From NCBI GenBank assembly GCA_014904845.1, contig MU119237.1, forward strand, positions 285,654 through 349,653: a stretch of 64,000 bases of DNA. The letters are read 5' to 3'. A model generated the notes under the pieces. The model had not been told where the DNA came from, searched no databases, and was given only the letters and a program-made list of their open reading frames with translations. Below, piece by piece: positions 11,150 to 22,256 of the stretch (position 1 is the first letter of the stretch; every line of letters starts with the position of its first letter). The DNA comes from Acephala macrosclerotiorum. Its lineage: Eukaryota > Ascomycota > Leotiomycetes > Helotiales > Mollisiaceae. A program made the translations under genes and the position numbers.

Positions 11150-12296
11150 ACCGAGATCCCGTGACAGTGCACTACCCTAGTAAAAGCACCAAAAAAAAAA
11201 AACGCGTAAATTTACTTTACCATTATTACTTTAACAATGGATAGAATCAATAAATCAGTACTTGTAATCTCCGCAATAAAAGCAATTAAAAATAAATAAA
11301 AAAATTAAAATTTATTATACGATTATTATTAAAAAAATTAAAAAAAATTATTAAAATTAAATAAAAAATTTAATTTATTTAATATTATAAATTTAAATTT
11401 AAAAATATTTTTTTATAAAATAAATAAAAATATTTATAATAATTTTTATATTAATAAAGTTTTTATTTGTATTTATTTAATATTTTAATAATTAATTAAT
11501 TTAAAGTATTAATATAATATATATAATTTTAATTATATTATTAAAAATAAATAAAATAATAATAAATTTATATCGAATAATAAAAATTTAATTTATTAAT
11601 TATTTTAATATATTAATTAATTTTTTACGTTTTTTTAAAAATATTTATTATATAAAAATTAAATATAATAAAAAATATAATATTATTATTATAAAATAAA
11701 AAAAGCGTAAAAAAAATAAATAATTAAATTTATTAAATCGAATTAAAATTAAAAATTTAATTAAATAAAAAAAATTAAAAAAATTAAAAAAAAATTATAA
11801 AAGCGATTGAAAGATTAAAAAACGACCAAAAAAAAATTAAACCGTTTATTAAGCAACGAAATAATTACAATAAAATTTAATAAAAATTATTTTTATTTTA
11901 TTTATTTTATTATAAAAAACTTTCGTCGAATTTAAAAAAAAAAAATTAAATTTTAAATACTTGTTTTAAAAGCCTCAAAAATTAGTATGCTTTTTTCTAC
12001 TCTTTAGAAATAGTAATAAGAAGTTATTTAGAGTTTAATAATTATATTAAAAATAATTATATCGAATTTAAAATCAAAATAAATAAAACGTAATAAACGT
12101 ATAATTAAACTATTAAAAAGATTCGAATATAAAAAATAACTTTGCGCGATTATATTTAAATAAATAGTAATTCTTTCTTTTAAGTTTTAAATTAATTGAT
12201 AAAATGGTTATGGTTTTATAAAATTTTGAAGTATGGTGGTAATTTGATAAATGGGGATGCTTTTGACCAGGTGGTGCTCGCTTACGGGAATTCGGT
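11150..12296 (+). mobile_element. pogo/Fot1-like transposon copy A, internally deleted and AT-eroded
   Basis: The ends are imperfect terminal inverted repeats of about 43 bp beginning ACCGAGATCCCGTGACAGTG on the left and, read inward, ACCGAATTCCCGTAAGCGAG on the right. They are flanked by the dinucleotide TA (11148-11149 and 12297-12298). Both ends match those of copy B at 51927-54128. The left end carries a transposase start at 11237 (MDRINKSVLVISAIKAI, then a stop), clearly the same N-terminus as copy B with C-to-T/G-to-A type substitutions. The interior is nearly all A/T and only 1.15 kb long, against 2.2 kb for copy B, so it has lost about half its length. No functional coding capacity remains. 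Confidence 0.85.
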
Positions 12297-12298
12297 TA

Positions 12299-12840
12299 AG
12301 CAAAGCGACGAGCCAATCGACTCCAAGCCTCGCTTAGTCCACAGGCGCAACTACTACGCTATGAGCAACGAGGCCTTCATGGCCGGTTCTAAGATGCACG
12401 CTCACTGGGTAGTTGAAGAGGTCAGGGCGGTGCTTACCAAGTTACCTCAGATCTAGACCCTAGATGGCTTCGGCTTCAGAGGTACTCTTGCTGTATGCTA
12501 TGTATCCAATGAAGTGTTTCACCCAATCACGTTTCAACGAGCTGAGATGATGGCATCTATAGGTAGGGGTAAGCTCGGATCTAGGGGCTGAAAGCGTATA
12601 AGTTTTAGGGTCGCCCAGCCTGGCTCCTTCACCCCCTGCCGCCACCCCTACACGCTACGTCTTGGCAGCCATTGCAACCGCGATTGGGGTTTGGAGAGGC
12701 GAGACGAACAAAAGTATCTAGAGGCCTTATCCAGTGGTTGACATACGCGGAGAGACATGCTATAAATAGGGGGTATATCTCTAAAGCTACAAATAAATCG
12801 AGAATTCGATCACTTCTTTCTACGGCTTCACTGATCCACG
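12299..12840. other. flank between transposon A and the oxidase gene
   Basis: Base composition returns to normal here. An open plus-strand stretch up to 12456 ends YAMSNEAFMAGSKMHAHW...LPQI; it has no start outside the transposon and I cannot name it, so it may be a gene fragment cut by the insertion. The 380 bp before the oxidase ATG hold its promoter, with a TATAAAT at about 12759. Confidence 0.4.
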
Positions 12841-14407
12841 ATGGCAACGAATACAAGCAACGCAGAATTGATCAAGGAACTAGAAAAATCCCTCAAGAAC
12901 TCGAGGATAGTGACTCCCAATTCTGAAGACTATGCGGCTAGCATTCAAAGGTGGAGTGAGGTCGCAGAGAGAAATGCTGTTCGTCTAGCCATTCTTTATT
13001 TCACCATCCTCTGCTAGCACAATGTGGCGGTTGTACTAATCTTGGGTATGGCAGGGCATAATTGTTTTCGTGGCATCTGCTGAGGAAATATCAACCACGC
13101 TGCTTCTTGCCCAGAAGCATGGGATTGAAATTTCCGTTAGTGGAGGAAGACATTCAAGCAGCGGCGCTTCGTCAATAGTCGGAGGCTTGGTTGTTGACCT
13201 TTTCGAGATGCGTCAAGTTCGCGTGGACCCTGCAACCAAGACCCTGAGTGTCCAAGGCGGCGCGTTGTGGAAAGACGTGGATGTAGCGGCAGCAATGCAT
13301 GGCCTTGCTACTGTTGGAGGAACCATCAACCATACGGGCGTTGGAGGACTGACCCTTGGTGGTGGTTTCGGCTGGTTGTCTGGTCGCTATGGTCTTACCA
13401 TTGACAATTTGCTCAAGGTAACCATGGTTCTCGCCAATGGGAAGGTGGTGACAGCCTCCAAAGATGAAAATGCCGATCTATTTTGGGCGGTCCGTGGTGC
13501 AGGACACTCATTCGGAGTTGCTGTGGAATTCACCTTCCAAGCATTCGACCAAGCAGCCCCCGTATATGCCGGCCAGATGCTATTCCCTGCTGTGGAGAGG
13601 AACCTTGAGGTAATAGTCAAGTTTGCAAACGAATTCTCAGATCGCAATGATCCCGACGCCGGACTTGTCATTGGGATCGTGTCGCCTCCAATGGTCCCGG
13701 GCTTTGCGATAGTCTTAACATGCTTCTACAACGGCCCCGAAGAGAAAGCCCTCAGCGTGTTTGGTCCGATGGCTGAGCAAGGGCCTATAATCAACAATAC
13801 CAAAATGATACCATATGTGAAGGTGAACGAGATGTTGAATCACCTCATGGAGCCGGGTGGATGCAAGTTGTCGAAAGGCGCATCTTTCATGACACCTCTG
13901 AGTGTTTCTTTCCTGCGTATCCTGATGAGTGGACTAGAGGATCTCCACCTTGAGGCCGGCCCCGAAGCAAAGAGAAGTTTATACAACCTGGAGATTTATA
14001 GCCCAGACAAGTGGTGCCAAGTGCCACGCGCCTCGACTGCGTTTGCCAAACGTGCAAGGCACATGAACGCCATGATAGCTCCCTTCTGGTCCAACCGCGC
14101 AAAGGATAATATTTGTCGGCAATGGGCTGCCCGCATGGCCACCACCATTTCGGATGAACTAAGGAAGACCCATGTTGAAGAAGGGGATAAGATTCGAGAG
14201 TATGGTAATTATGACTGTACGTGACACCATCCGTTACTGTGAAATGGTCCTTCTTATATTCAATACTAATATTTACTAGGCTTGATGGCAACCTCACGAG
14301 ATGTCTTTGGTGACAACTATCCAAGACTCGTAGAGCTCAAAGCAGTTTACGATCCCACCAATGTCTTTCGCCGATCTTATGATCTGGCTGGAAAGTCAGC
14401 AGCATAG
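12841..14407 (+). CDS. BBE-like FAD-linked oxidoreductase
   Basis: Exons 12841-12978, 13055-14216 and 14280-14407 give 475 aa. The family uses covalently bound FAD to oxidise alcohols, amines or sugars, often in secondary metabolism. The FAD-binding PCMH domain covers about residues 45-215. VSGGRHSSSGAS contains the His expected to bind FAD covalently, and GGLTLGGGFGWLSGRYGL and LFWAVRGAGHSFGV are classic blocks. The Cys found in bicovalent BBE enzymes is not seen (TVGGTINHTGVGG), so a single His link is likely. The C-terminal BBE motif reads REYGNYD, followed by FGDNYPRLVELKAVYDPTNVF. No signal peptide is present, so it is probably intracellular. Intron 1 starts with the unusual donor GTTCGT. 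It has a transposon upstream and an O-methyltransferase facing it downstream. Confidence 0.9.
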
Positions 14408-15069
14408 CTCTACCTCACACAAGTTTTGACAATCCGTAGACGCAGTCGGTGACCAATTCAGATGTTTTAAACGTTTTAGGTATTGGGTTGCTCTGTAGAC
14501 GTGGTAGTAATTTGATAGGTAGTTATTGAATCTTCTTACAAGAGTAATATCGAACAACAGATGCGTCCAAACTGAGATTAGTAGTGACAGTACAAAGAAT
14601 GCATATGTCTGTTGAACTGGAAATAACTCAGCCTTCGTGAACTCTACTGGAAACACAGCTATATTGAAGTGTCTCCGGGCAGTCCTCTTAAGCAGGCGCC
14701 CTGCAATTCCAGCGATACGAAGTAAGTACAATCGTACTCTTATAGCGTACTCTTATACCGTGCTCTTAGTACTCATAGCAGCCCTAGCGCATAGCACTCT
14801 CATTGCATAGTACTTTAGCGCTCACAGTACTTACTACGAGAGCCTGTACGTCTTCAAGTGCCTATAATTAGGCGGTGCGGGGTAGTTCTTACACTTCACC
14901 GCCTCAAGTCATCGCTGGAATTGTGGGAAGGGCGCCCTGCTTGAGGGTACTGCCCGGAGGCAGGTCACAGCTATATTATTTAAACGTCTGGTTAGGGGAA
15001 TGCATAAAACTTGCATGTGAAAATCAAGAGCTTCGACAGAAGATTATTTTCTCGTAGCAATGTTTCTCC
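14408..15069. other. intergenic between convergent oxidase and methyltransferase
   Basis: The two genes converge across 660 bp. Apart from the repeat-like stretch at 14725-14840, only short meaningless frames are seen. Confidence 0.5.
14725..14840 (-). repeat. diverged short-repeat cluster (CTCATAGC / CTCTTATA type)
   Basis: Short units such as GTACTCTTATA, GTGCTCTTAGTACTCATAGC and CATAGCACTCTCATTGCATAG alternate here. On the minus strand it contains CTGTGAGCGCT and GAGAGTGCT, both found in the tandem repeat at 10981-11112, so the two may be inverted relatives. Similarity is limited to these short words. Confidence 0.5.
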
Positions 15070-16582
15070 CTATCTAGTACCATTGCTCACTACTACGGGA
15101 CTGTAAGCTATCTCCATGACCGACATGACGCTACCAAACGGCTTTTCTACGTTTTTCAAGATTAATCGTCCATCCTCCACATTCAGCCGCTCACACAGAG
15201 CCATCCAATCGCTCAGGTCTCGCTCTTTACTATTGAACATTTGCATCATGGTCAAATCGCGGTACCTCAGTAGGCTCTCCTCGCTCGACGGCACCGAACC
15301 CGGAGTTGGTAACACCGTGTCCATGATCACCAGGCGTGCCTTCCTTGTGCGTAGGACCTGTACGTGATTCTGCAGAATCCTGACTGCCTCCACGTCCGGC
15401 CAATCGTGCAAGATCATGCGCAGCAAGTATACGTCTGCGTCTTTGATGACCTGCGGCTCAAAGAAGCTGTGGTTCATGAAGGTGATGCGGCAGCTTAGGG
15501 CTTCGGAGAGCGGCGGTGCGTTGGAAATCGTCTCGGGAAGGTCTTGTACTATGAATTTTAGCTGAGGGTAGGCGTTTGCGAGGGCGATGCTGGCATGACC
15601 GCTTGAACCGCCGACCTATGGCTCAAGCAAAGTGCGTTAGTGACACGGTTCTTGCAATGGCTGGGCGGGCGTCGAGTGCTGCGAGGAAAGAGGCTACAAA
15701 CATCAACTACGGTCGCCTCACCCAGACTAGCCCAGTCAAAGCCATGGATCAGATGTTTGATATTGGTGCCTGGGAAAGACCCGACCGTTTTCATATAGCT
15801 AGCAAAACGCGCTCGCAACATCGGCAGCTGGCCAAAGTAATCAAAGTACGGCAGGTCCGTATTGTGTTGGATATTGAACGCCGTCTCATTCTTCTTGGAT
15901 GTCCCCCCATATCGCTCCGTGACTTCGACCATTTTCTGGGCCGTTGGAGCAGACAGTTCGGCCAGCAAGAGTGCCCAGTCTACGAGACCTTGTTGATTTG
16001 CAAAGGGTGCTGATGTTGAACTATGGGCGAGCATGCCGGGACTGGGTTCGCTGAGAAAGCCGCTGGTTATCGCCATGCGTGAAATTCTGCGCAACTGCAA
16101 TTCGGGGACCTTTGCGGCATTGGCAATCTCTGTATAGGGAACAGAACCCTGCACTGGGAGATGCGAAGGAATGGAGAAATGGCAAAGCCAACGGATGCAA
16201 GCAAGGTATTGATACTATTACGTGCTGGTCAGAGAGCCACGCCTCTTGTAATATTACGGCTCCCGCTCAAACGGTGAAAAGGGGCTGGAACCAAGTGAGA
16301 GATTATTGTAACACTTTTTGGACGAACCTGAACAGCCATATATGGCAAGTACTCATTGGGTCCAACCGCCAGCTGCTGTAGTTTCAACGCTGAATCTATT
16401 ATAGTTTGACGTGCGACCAAGACGTTCTGTGGTGCAGAAGGCGGCAGATGGATAGAGATATTCTGATCACTATCAACAGTGGCGTCCAGCAAATTATTCT
16501 CACGACAGTAGGAATCGACTGTCTCTACAGCGCAGGTTATATGCTCTGCATACGCTTTCAAGGGAGACCTGCGACTAGCCAT
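15070..16582 (-). CDS. SAM-dependent O-methyltransferase (plant-type class II)
   Basis: Exons 16328-16582, 15702-16148 and 15070-15615 encode 415 aa. Introns are 179 and 86 nt; the first starts GTTCGT. The helical N-terminal domain with GSVPYTEIANAAKVPE and RISRMAITSGFLSEPSPG is the dimerisation/winged-helix part typical of fungal O-methyltransferases near polyketide clusters. The SAM-binding site is VVDVGGSSGHASIALANAYP (about residues 232-251). The catalytic-base region is YLLRMILHDWPD, with His as the expected proton acceptor. LVIMDTVLPTPGSVP closes the fold. No frame defect is seen. The substrate is unknown; the neighbouring BBE-like oxidase makes a phenolic secondary metabolite plausible but unproven. 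Confidence 0.88.
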
Positions 16583-16736
16583 GTTAATAATAACACAATG
16601 CGTACTCAGAAGCTAATGTTGGAGAAAATATTATGAAAACTCTCATTAGAAATTTATATCGAGAGGTCTGAAGTCACCCGGCGAAATTTTACCAAATAAA
16701 CAATAAATCCAATAATATATTATTGCCGCAAGCTTA
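16583..16736. promoter_or_regulatory. upstream region of the O-methyltransferase
   Basis: This AT-rich stretch lies 5' of the methyltransferase start and ends in the direct repeats at 16737. No specific binding site could be assigned. Confidence 0.3.
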
Positions 16737-16916
16737 TCTATTTGCTAGGATCTGAGCGGCAAAGCTAAATATCCTTGCATTATAGTAGGGTTACCTATTT
16801 GCTACTGCAGGATCTGGGTGGCGGAGCACCTTTTGATCTAGCGTTGACTGTTCGGATCCGCCGTCTCCTTGCATTGCAGTATGCTTGCGTATTTGCTAGG
16901 ATCTGGGCGGCGGAGC
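16737..16916 (+). repeat. three direct repeats of TATTTGCTAGGATCTGGGCG
   Basis: The word (C/G)TATTTGCTA..GGATCTG(A/G)G(C/T)GGC..AGC appears at about 16737, 16795 and 16888. Between them CCTTGCATT(A/G)(C/T)AGTA recurs at about 16772 and 16868. The repeats stop directly at the TA target site of the transposon at 16922. Confidence 0.65.
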
Positions 16917-16921
16917 TCATA

Positions 16922-17612
16922 CCGGGGCCCTACCTACACTATACTCACTACGAACTTTTGAAAACTACTACACCAAAATTTGGTGTTAAAAAGCTTAAAA
17001 AATAATAATTAATTAATAAAATAGTAATATTTATCGATCGCATGCTTTTTTTTAATTACATAAAGTATATTAAATCAATTATTATTATGAAATTTTTTTT
17101 ATATTGTAGTACTAGTAAGCACGTGACTACGCATAGTGTATATAACTTTAAATTCAACCTTTTTAAGCTTTCGAGCTTAAAATTGCTTTAATAAAACTTT
17201 TTTAATCAATCCTTGAGCCCTAGCTCCGTGACGTATAAAGCAAATATGCCAAATCATGCGATCCAAGTCACGTGATTTAAGTACGGTTAAATTTTAGTTT
17301 TATTTTTAATTAAAACTTTTAATTTAAATATTTTACAAAAGACTTCAAATTTATATTTTTTAATCACGTGTTAAGAAAGATCGGCAAAATTATCGACATA
17401 GGATTTAAATTCATTTTTTTAAAATAAAAAATTAAAAATAAATTTAATAAATTCAATTGATTTATTTATATATTTAATATCCAAATATATTATATTTTAA
17501 ATTTGGGGGCAATTGGATATAGTATTACAAATATTAAATTTCTTAAAGTTAAATTTAAAGTCGATAAGTTTTCGAAAGTTCGTAGTGAGTGTAGTGTAGG
17601 TACGGGCCCCGG
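16922..17612. mobile_element. 691-bp TA-flanked element with ~46-bp inverted repeats
   Basis: The left end begins CCGGGGCCCTACCTACACTA and the right end, read inward, CCGGGGCCCGTACCTACACT. The match continues through CTCACTACGAACTTT(C/T)GAAAACT with only C/T differences and one indel. TA flanks both ends (16920-16921, 17613-17614), as in Tc1/mariner-type insertions. The interior is very AT-rich and holds no transposase, so it is a non-autonomous or eroded element. It sits inside the 3' end of the regulator pseudogene on the minus strand, and the last 39 codons read there come from this element. Confidence 0.82.
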
Positions 17613-20600
17613 TAGCCCATGAGTCGTCGCTAAACATGAGCAAGTCGTCTTGGGACTCATCTGGTGCTGGCGTGTCGCCTTCGACCGTCAGTACATTAGC
17701 GTGACCAGCTTGAGATACTTCTGAATCTCGTCGTCTTAGCTCTTCATTACTTGAAGTTGCCAGCCGGGACCCTGATGATGATGGGCCAGCTTCATCCTTA
17801 GGAAGCGGCATCTCTATGCTACATTCGGCCATGTCTTGATTCTGCGGAGAGAGTGGTCTCGGTGAGCCCGACACATAAGCAGAGTCATTTAAGCCGTCAT
17901 CTTTAAGACTCGAGAAGTCGAAATTTTGATCCGATAAATTGAAGCCCGACAAAGAGTCGAAATCAACATGTGGCAAGGGTCGAAAGAAACTCTCAAGCAT
18001 CGCCGTTGAACTCTCGCCTAGTTCTAGTGCCGAGTTCCTTTGGTCGTCTGTGCCTGCACCTGGTTCTGAAGGGACATTGAATCTGGCACGAAAGCTTGAA
18101 AAGGTACGATTTTGGGCTTCCTCGAGGAAAGCCACAAATTGTTGTCGAAGCCGTTCCTCGATGGGCTGAAGTTCACTACTGACGGCACTTTCTACGATAG
18201 CTTGGAAGTGGCGCGGTAATTGGCGGCGGAAGTGGCCTTCGTATTCCAAGAACACTCGGGACTCTGGAGAAAACGGTGGATTCTGCTCTTGGTCTCGGAC
18301 TGGCTCGAAATCTATGATGAGGTGTCAGACCTTTCGCTGATTCGAACGGGTATCAAAGATGATGGGTTGGAGAGCTTACCGGGACTAAGAATTTCATCGT
18401 CATCTTTCGGCTGAAAGATGATTCTGTATATCTGTACCCATCTCTCTGGCTCTTTTTGGCCTGGAAATGCTTTCTTCCTGCATTGCAGCTGCTCTTTGAT
18501 CTTACTCGTGATGCCGTCGACTTGTTCTGTCGTCCGTACCTGACAGGAATCTGGAGCTAGTGCATGGACCTCTAGTATAGCGGCTGTGTCGAAGAGCTGC
18601 TTACATCTTAGACATTGATGGATCGTGTGGTAGTTGTATAGATGTGCTTTTATACGAGCTACATTCTTGTGAGAATTGATAGCGCAGATTTTCCAGTCCT
18701 GCACGCAGTACTTCCTAGGATCGTGTTTTCGATATGGACAAGCATACTGGAGCTCTACTGACACCGGTTCTGTCGCGGGCTGCTTGCCAGCTCGCTTCGA
18801 TGCACCTCGATCATCGTCCTCAGGGTCCTCGGGTTCTTTTCCACGTGCGCGTTTCCTGTTGCCGAGGGCGCGAGAAGCTTGTTCAGAAAATGTTCCATTG
18901 GACACTGAGCTGGGCGAGGGTGAAGCTCCGGAACCATGATGCCGAAATTCACTCGTCCAATTCTGGTTAAAAAGGACCCAGAATTCCGACATAAGGCGAT
19001 TGACCAACATAGCTTCGGCCAACCGCACCTGCTTCTGGGTCGATGATTGCCCATCTGCCTGTTCGCCCCTCTGCTTGCAGCTGCAATTTTGAAATCCGGC
19101 ACTCTCATTAGCGTGCGAAGAGTTCGCATCGCTGTTCCCCCAGTCCGTTTGGTCTACCGTACATGTAGACATAGATTCAGATGAATAATCTGGCATGTCA
19201 TGTGCGTTAGGAGAAATACCCTTGCTGGGACGTCGATCTATGGTTCCAGCCGTATCCGAGTTCATTAGAGCATCTTCAAATTGACCTTCTTCAGATGCGG
19301 TATCTCCATCGGCCTGGTACTCTCGGAACCAGCTTTGGATATCAGTTTGAGATTCAAATCCGAACGTTCTTGGTACACTCCAGGGTTCATAGTCGCGGCC
19401 CGTAGATGGAAGATTGGCTTTTTCGTTGAAGGCACTTCGATCAGGGCTCCAGGTTTTCGGAGGGCACGACACTAGCTGTTCTTCTACGAAAGCGTCTAGT
19501 ATCCCAATCTTTACTCGACCCTCTGATACAGTATCGTTGATCTGCAGAGACCCCTTCCCGCTATGGTTCCTTTCAGACAATCCTTTTCCATTATCGAGGT
19601 GAGAATGGATTCGTTAAGCGATCCTAATTTCGATGAGGTGAGTGTCGTGTTAGGCGCCACAGAGTTATGATCGGGTAGAGCATTCACAAGGCACTCTCCA
19701 CCAGAAATTTTGATTCCTTGTGGCGCGTTCGCGTCGGCTGGTAGAGACAAAGAGCTCGGCTCAAATCTGGGTTCTGATTGCGAGTTCATGCCTTTCCCGT
19801 TCTCCATCAGTTTTGGTGTATGTGAAGCATTCTGTATTAAGGGTTGTGCCCCTTTGCTGACGCTGGCTTGGTGGTGGCCGATACCCTTTTCCTCCCGTGA
19901 CGACTTGGAGGATCCACCTATCCCCTTCTTTGACTCTCGCCTTCTTCGTCTGTCCTCTTTATCCTGATCATACACCCATTTTTCCTCTTCTTTCTCTCTT
20001 TTCCTGCGAGACTCACGAAAAAGCGCTCTACGATTGATTGGGATGAGGTCATTCCAATGTGACATTCGAAGATCACTGTTCGGCGTATCTGAGATTTCCC
20101 CGAGTTTTGGGGTCCTGCCTGACCTTGCCCTGTTTTGAGTAGCCGAGTCATGATATTGGCCTAGGAAATTTTCGTCGTGTTTGGGAAGCACTGCATTTCG
20201 CAGCGGATGGTGTAAAATATTACGGCCCGACGATTTTTGAGAATAGAGCAGATTGGCATGACCTAATCCAACGAAATGCGAAATCAAAAGCGTGTCGGGT
20301 TGCGCTTCATCAAAGTCAATGCCCGAATCCTCTTCGAAATGGTCACTGATGTGGAGCATGCGCATTCTCCAATTGAAGTACACGTCTCCGTTATAGTCAA
20401 ACACTTCCGTGCAAAAAGGACATGCAACCTTTCGAGGCGGCTCAAGTCCATCAAAGTGTGAGATGCTGTGTAAGATCTAGTCGTCTTTGTTACTGGGATG
20501 GAATATAACATCGCAGCCAAGGAATGTGAATTCGCAACGCAGATTATACCTAGCGCTAAGGTGCTGAGCAGGAAGCACTTGAAGATGTCCGTAGCCCGGA

Positions 20601-20716
20601 GGCGCTGTAGAGGGTGCACTAGATTCAACGTAGACCCTCGATTTACTATCCTCCGTATCGCCAGATACAGTCGAGCTCTCAGCTGTGTCGGTGACATTGG
20701 ATTGTGAACTCAACAT
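17497..20716 (-). pseudogene. C2H2-family regulator, copy 2, nonsense-mutated and transposon-tailed
   Basis: Clear parts are LRCEFTFLGCDVIF (about 20530-20560), SISHFDGLEPPRKVACPFC (about 20410-20465), NWRMRMLHISDHF, QYACPYRKHDPRKYC, HTIHQCLRCKQLFDTAAILE, VDGITSKIKEQLQCRKK, RIIFQPKDDDEILSP, then across intron 18312-18379 DFEPVRDQ, FRRQLPRHF and PIEERLRQQF. All match the intact gene at 22404-25364. A TAG at 20477-20479 stands where the intact copy has Trp (AWIYHSLSHF against *ILHSISHF). The two long frames 19511-20404 and 18380-19580 are out of register and need a frameshift or an unseen intron near 19540-19700. The two central fingers of the intact copy are absent, replaced by a Lys/Arg/Glu-rich stretch. 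The true tail after DDSWA is replaced by transposon sequence. No Zn2Cys6 cluster is seen upstream. Confidence 0.78.
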
Positions 20717-21976
20717 GCCCTCAACTTTCGAGATGGTGGTTCAGGGGTTGGTAGTGCGTTCTCGGAGATGGATTCCACAGGCCATCCTGTTCACCGAGCC
20801 ACAGCTGCACACGGTCCACCTGGTCCGTCGGCGGCGGTGATGTTTTTCGTTCAGCTACTACCGATTTCCTGCCAGCAGCATGTAGACCAGTATTAGGTCG
20901 ATACTCAGCGGGTTTCCAAGACCACTGTGGAGATTCCACTTCGAGAGTGGACTCATCTCGACTCGCAACAGATTTGCCTCTGGCTATTGATCGAATGAGA
21001 CCCCCAGGATTGTCTTTGGCATTTTCGTGGATAGTGATGTTTGATGGCCGAGGAGTAGGGATCCCGTTCTAGTCCCACTTAGGCTAGATGCGACGAAAAA
21101 TAGAGGTCGTTCCGGCAGGTCCACCATACGAATGCCACTAAAGTGACAAGTGTTAGAAGGAGGAATCTGGGGGTACAGGAACCGAAAGCGTCCGCTTAGA
21201 CCAAGCGGAAAGCAAAGACAGACCGCAAGGGCAACATTCTAGCGTCTGATTGGCGACTCTCGAGGAGCAAGGTGTCAAAGTTCTCTCTCATTAAAGTGCC
21301 TATCGAATCTGAATTAGAGTTAATTTATCTTGCATTTTTGAATCGACAGATGTATGGGTAAGTATGAGACGCAGACTGAGGGTCGACTGTGGTGCTTGGA
21401 GAATAGGCCGCACGTGATGCGTGACTGAGGTAAGCCTGGCGATTGAGGCTCGCTGCGAAGACACGGCGAAAGCTCGATTTCTAGCGGGCGAAAGAGCTAA
21501 AGAATGTTTTCCAGCGACGAGGTATCGAGGAGTTCGTGAAAGAATCGCGGGGAAGTGAGCAACTTCGTCCTCACTGAGTAGAAGACTAGGGTCCGAGTTT
21601 CGCAGAAATCTGCAAAACTCACCCTCGCTTCTTACTCGATGCTGCATTGCCGCCACGTGATGATTGTTTTGTGTACGCAGTTTAAAGCGTAGACAGTTGC
21701 TTGCGAGTTGAGGTTTGAGTGTTGTTGAGAAACTGCTGCGCGTTGAGGTCGAGGATGGAGGGGAGGAACGAGGATATATAGAGTCTAGAGACGTGCTGGC
21801 CCGGGATCAGAATGGAGATCTCAACTAAACAAGGGTAGCTGAACTATTCGAGACGTCAATTTTTGTATATCGTAAAGTATTCGAGTCCACATCTTCATAG
21901 TAAGTACTCAGATCTATGGCCTAAGTCTCACTCTGATTTGAATACAGAAATCTCTCCCGCTAGCCTCTCGCCACCA
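20717..21976. other. upstream flank of copy 2
   Basis: A minus-strand open frame (about 20721-21095, with GLIRSIARGKSVASRDEST and PQWSWKPAEYRPNTG) may be an N-terminal exon of copy 2 or unrelated; it ends in a stop two codons before the next frame opens. Near 21600, a short run (CAGAAA.CT.GCAAAACTCA on the plus strand) recurs at about 25585-25605 upstream of the intact copy, suggesting that promoter DNA was duplicated too. Confidence 0.4.
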
Positions 21977-22256
21977 ATGGCATCACCAAGACAGAACATG
22001 CCGTCCGGGTCGAGCGCGATATTCAGCAGCAGCTCAAAGTACGTTTTAAGCTTGACCTGTGAGCTCCATCTACTGACTTGCTCGTAGCGTCAGCGCCAGG
22101 AAGCGTGAATCTGGCATGACACTCAGCTACCTCCACGCCCCCGCCAATGTTGCCGAGCAATTGATGCAAGGAGGCCCTCGGACGAAGGTCCAATTTCAAT
22201 TCAAAGCTGCCGAAGCAGTGATGGAATTTGAGAAGAGCTTTAACGAAAGTGGTTAA
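21977..22256 (+). CDS. small uncharacterised protein, 76 aa
   Basis: Two exons, 21977-22038 and 22088-22256, are joined by a 49-nt intron (GTACGT...TCGTAG). They start MASPRQNMPSGSSAIFSSSS and end AAEAVMEFEKSFNESG. The ATG is in the good context CCACCAATGG. The C-terminal half looks helical and soluble, with no signal peptide or Cys pattern. It sits alone on the plus strand between two copies of the regulator family. I do not recognise it. A short intron preserving the frame supports a real gene, but size makes chance possible. Confidence 0.48.

Noticed and set aside
12196..12456. Plus-strand open frame spanning the right end of transposon A
   Set aside because: Its first third is transposon terminal repeat; only the part after 12299 might be a gene fragment and it cannot be named.
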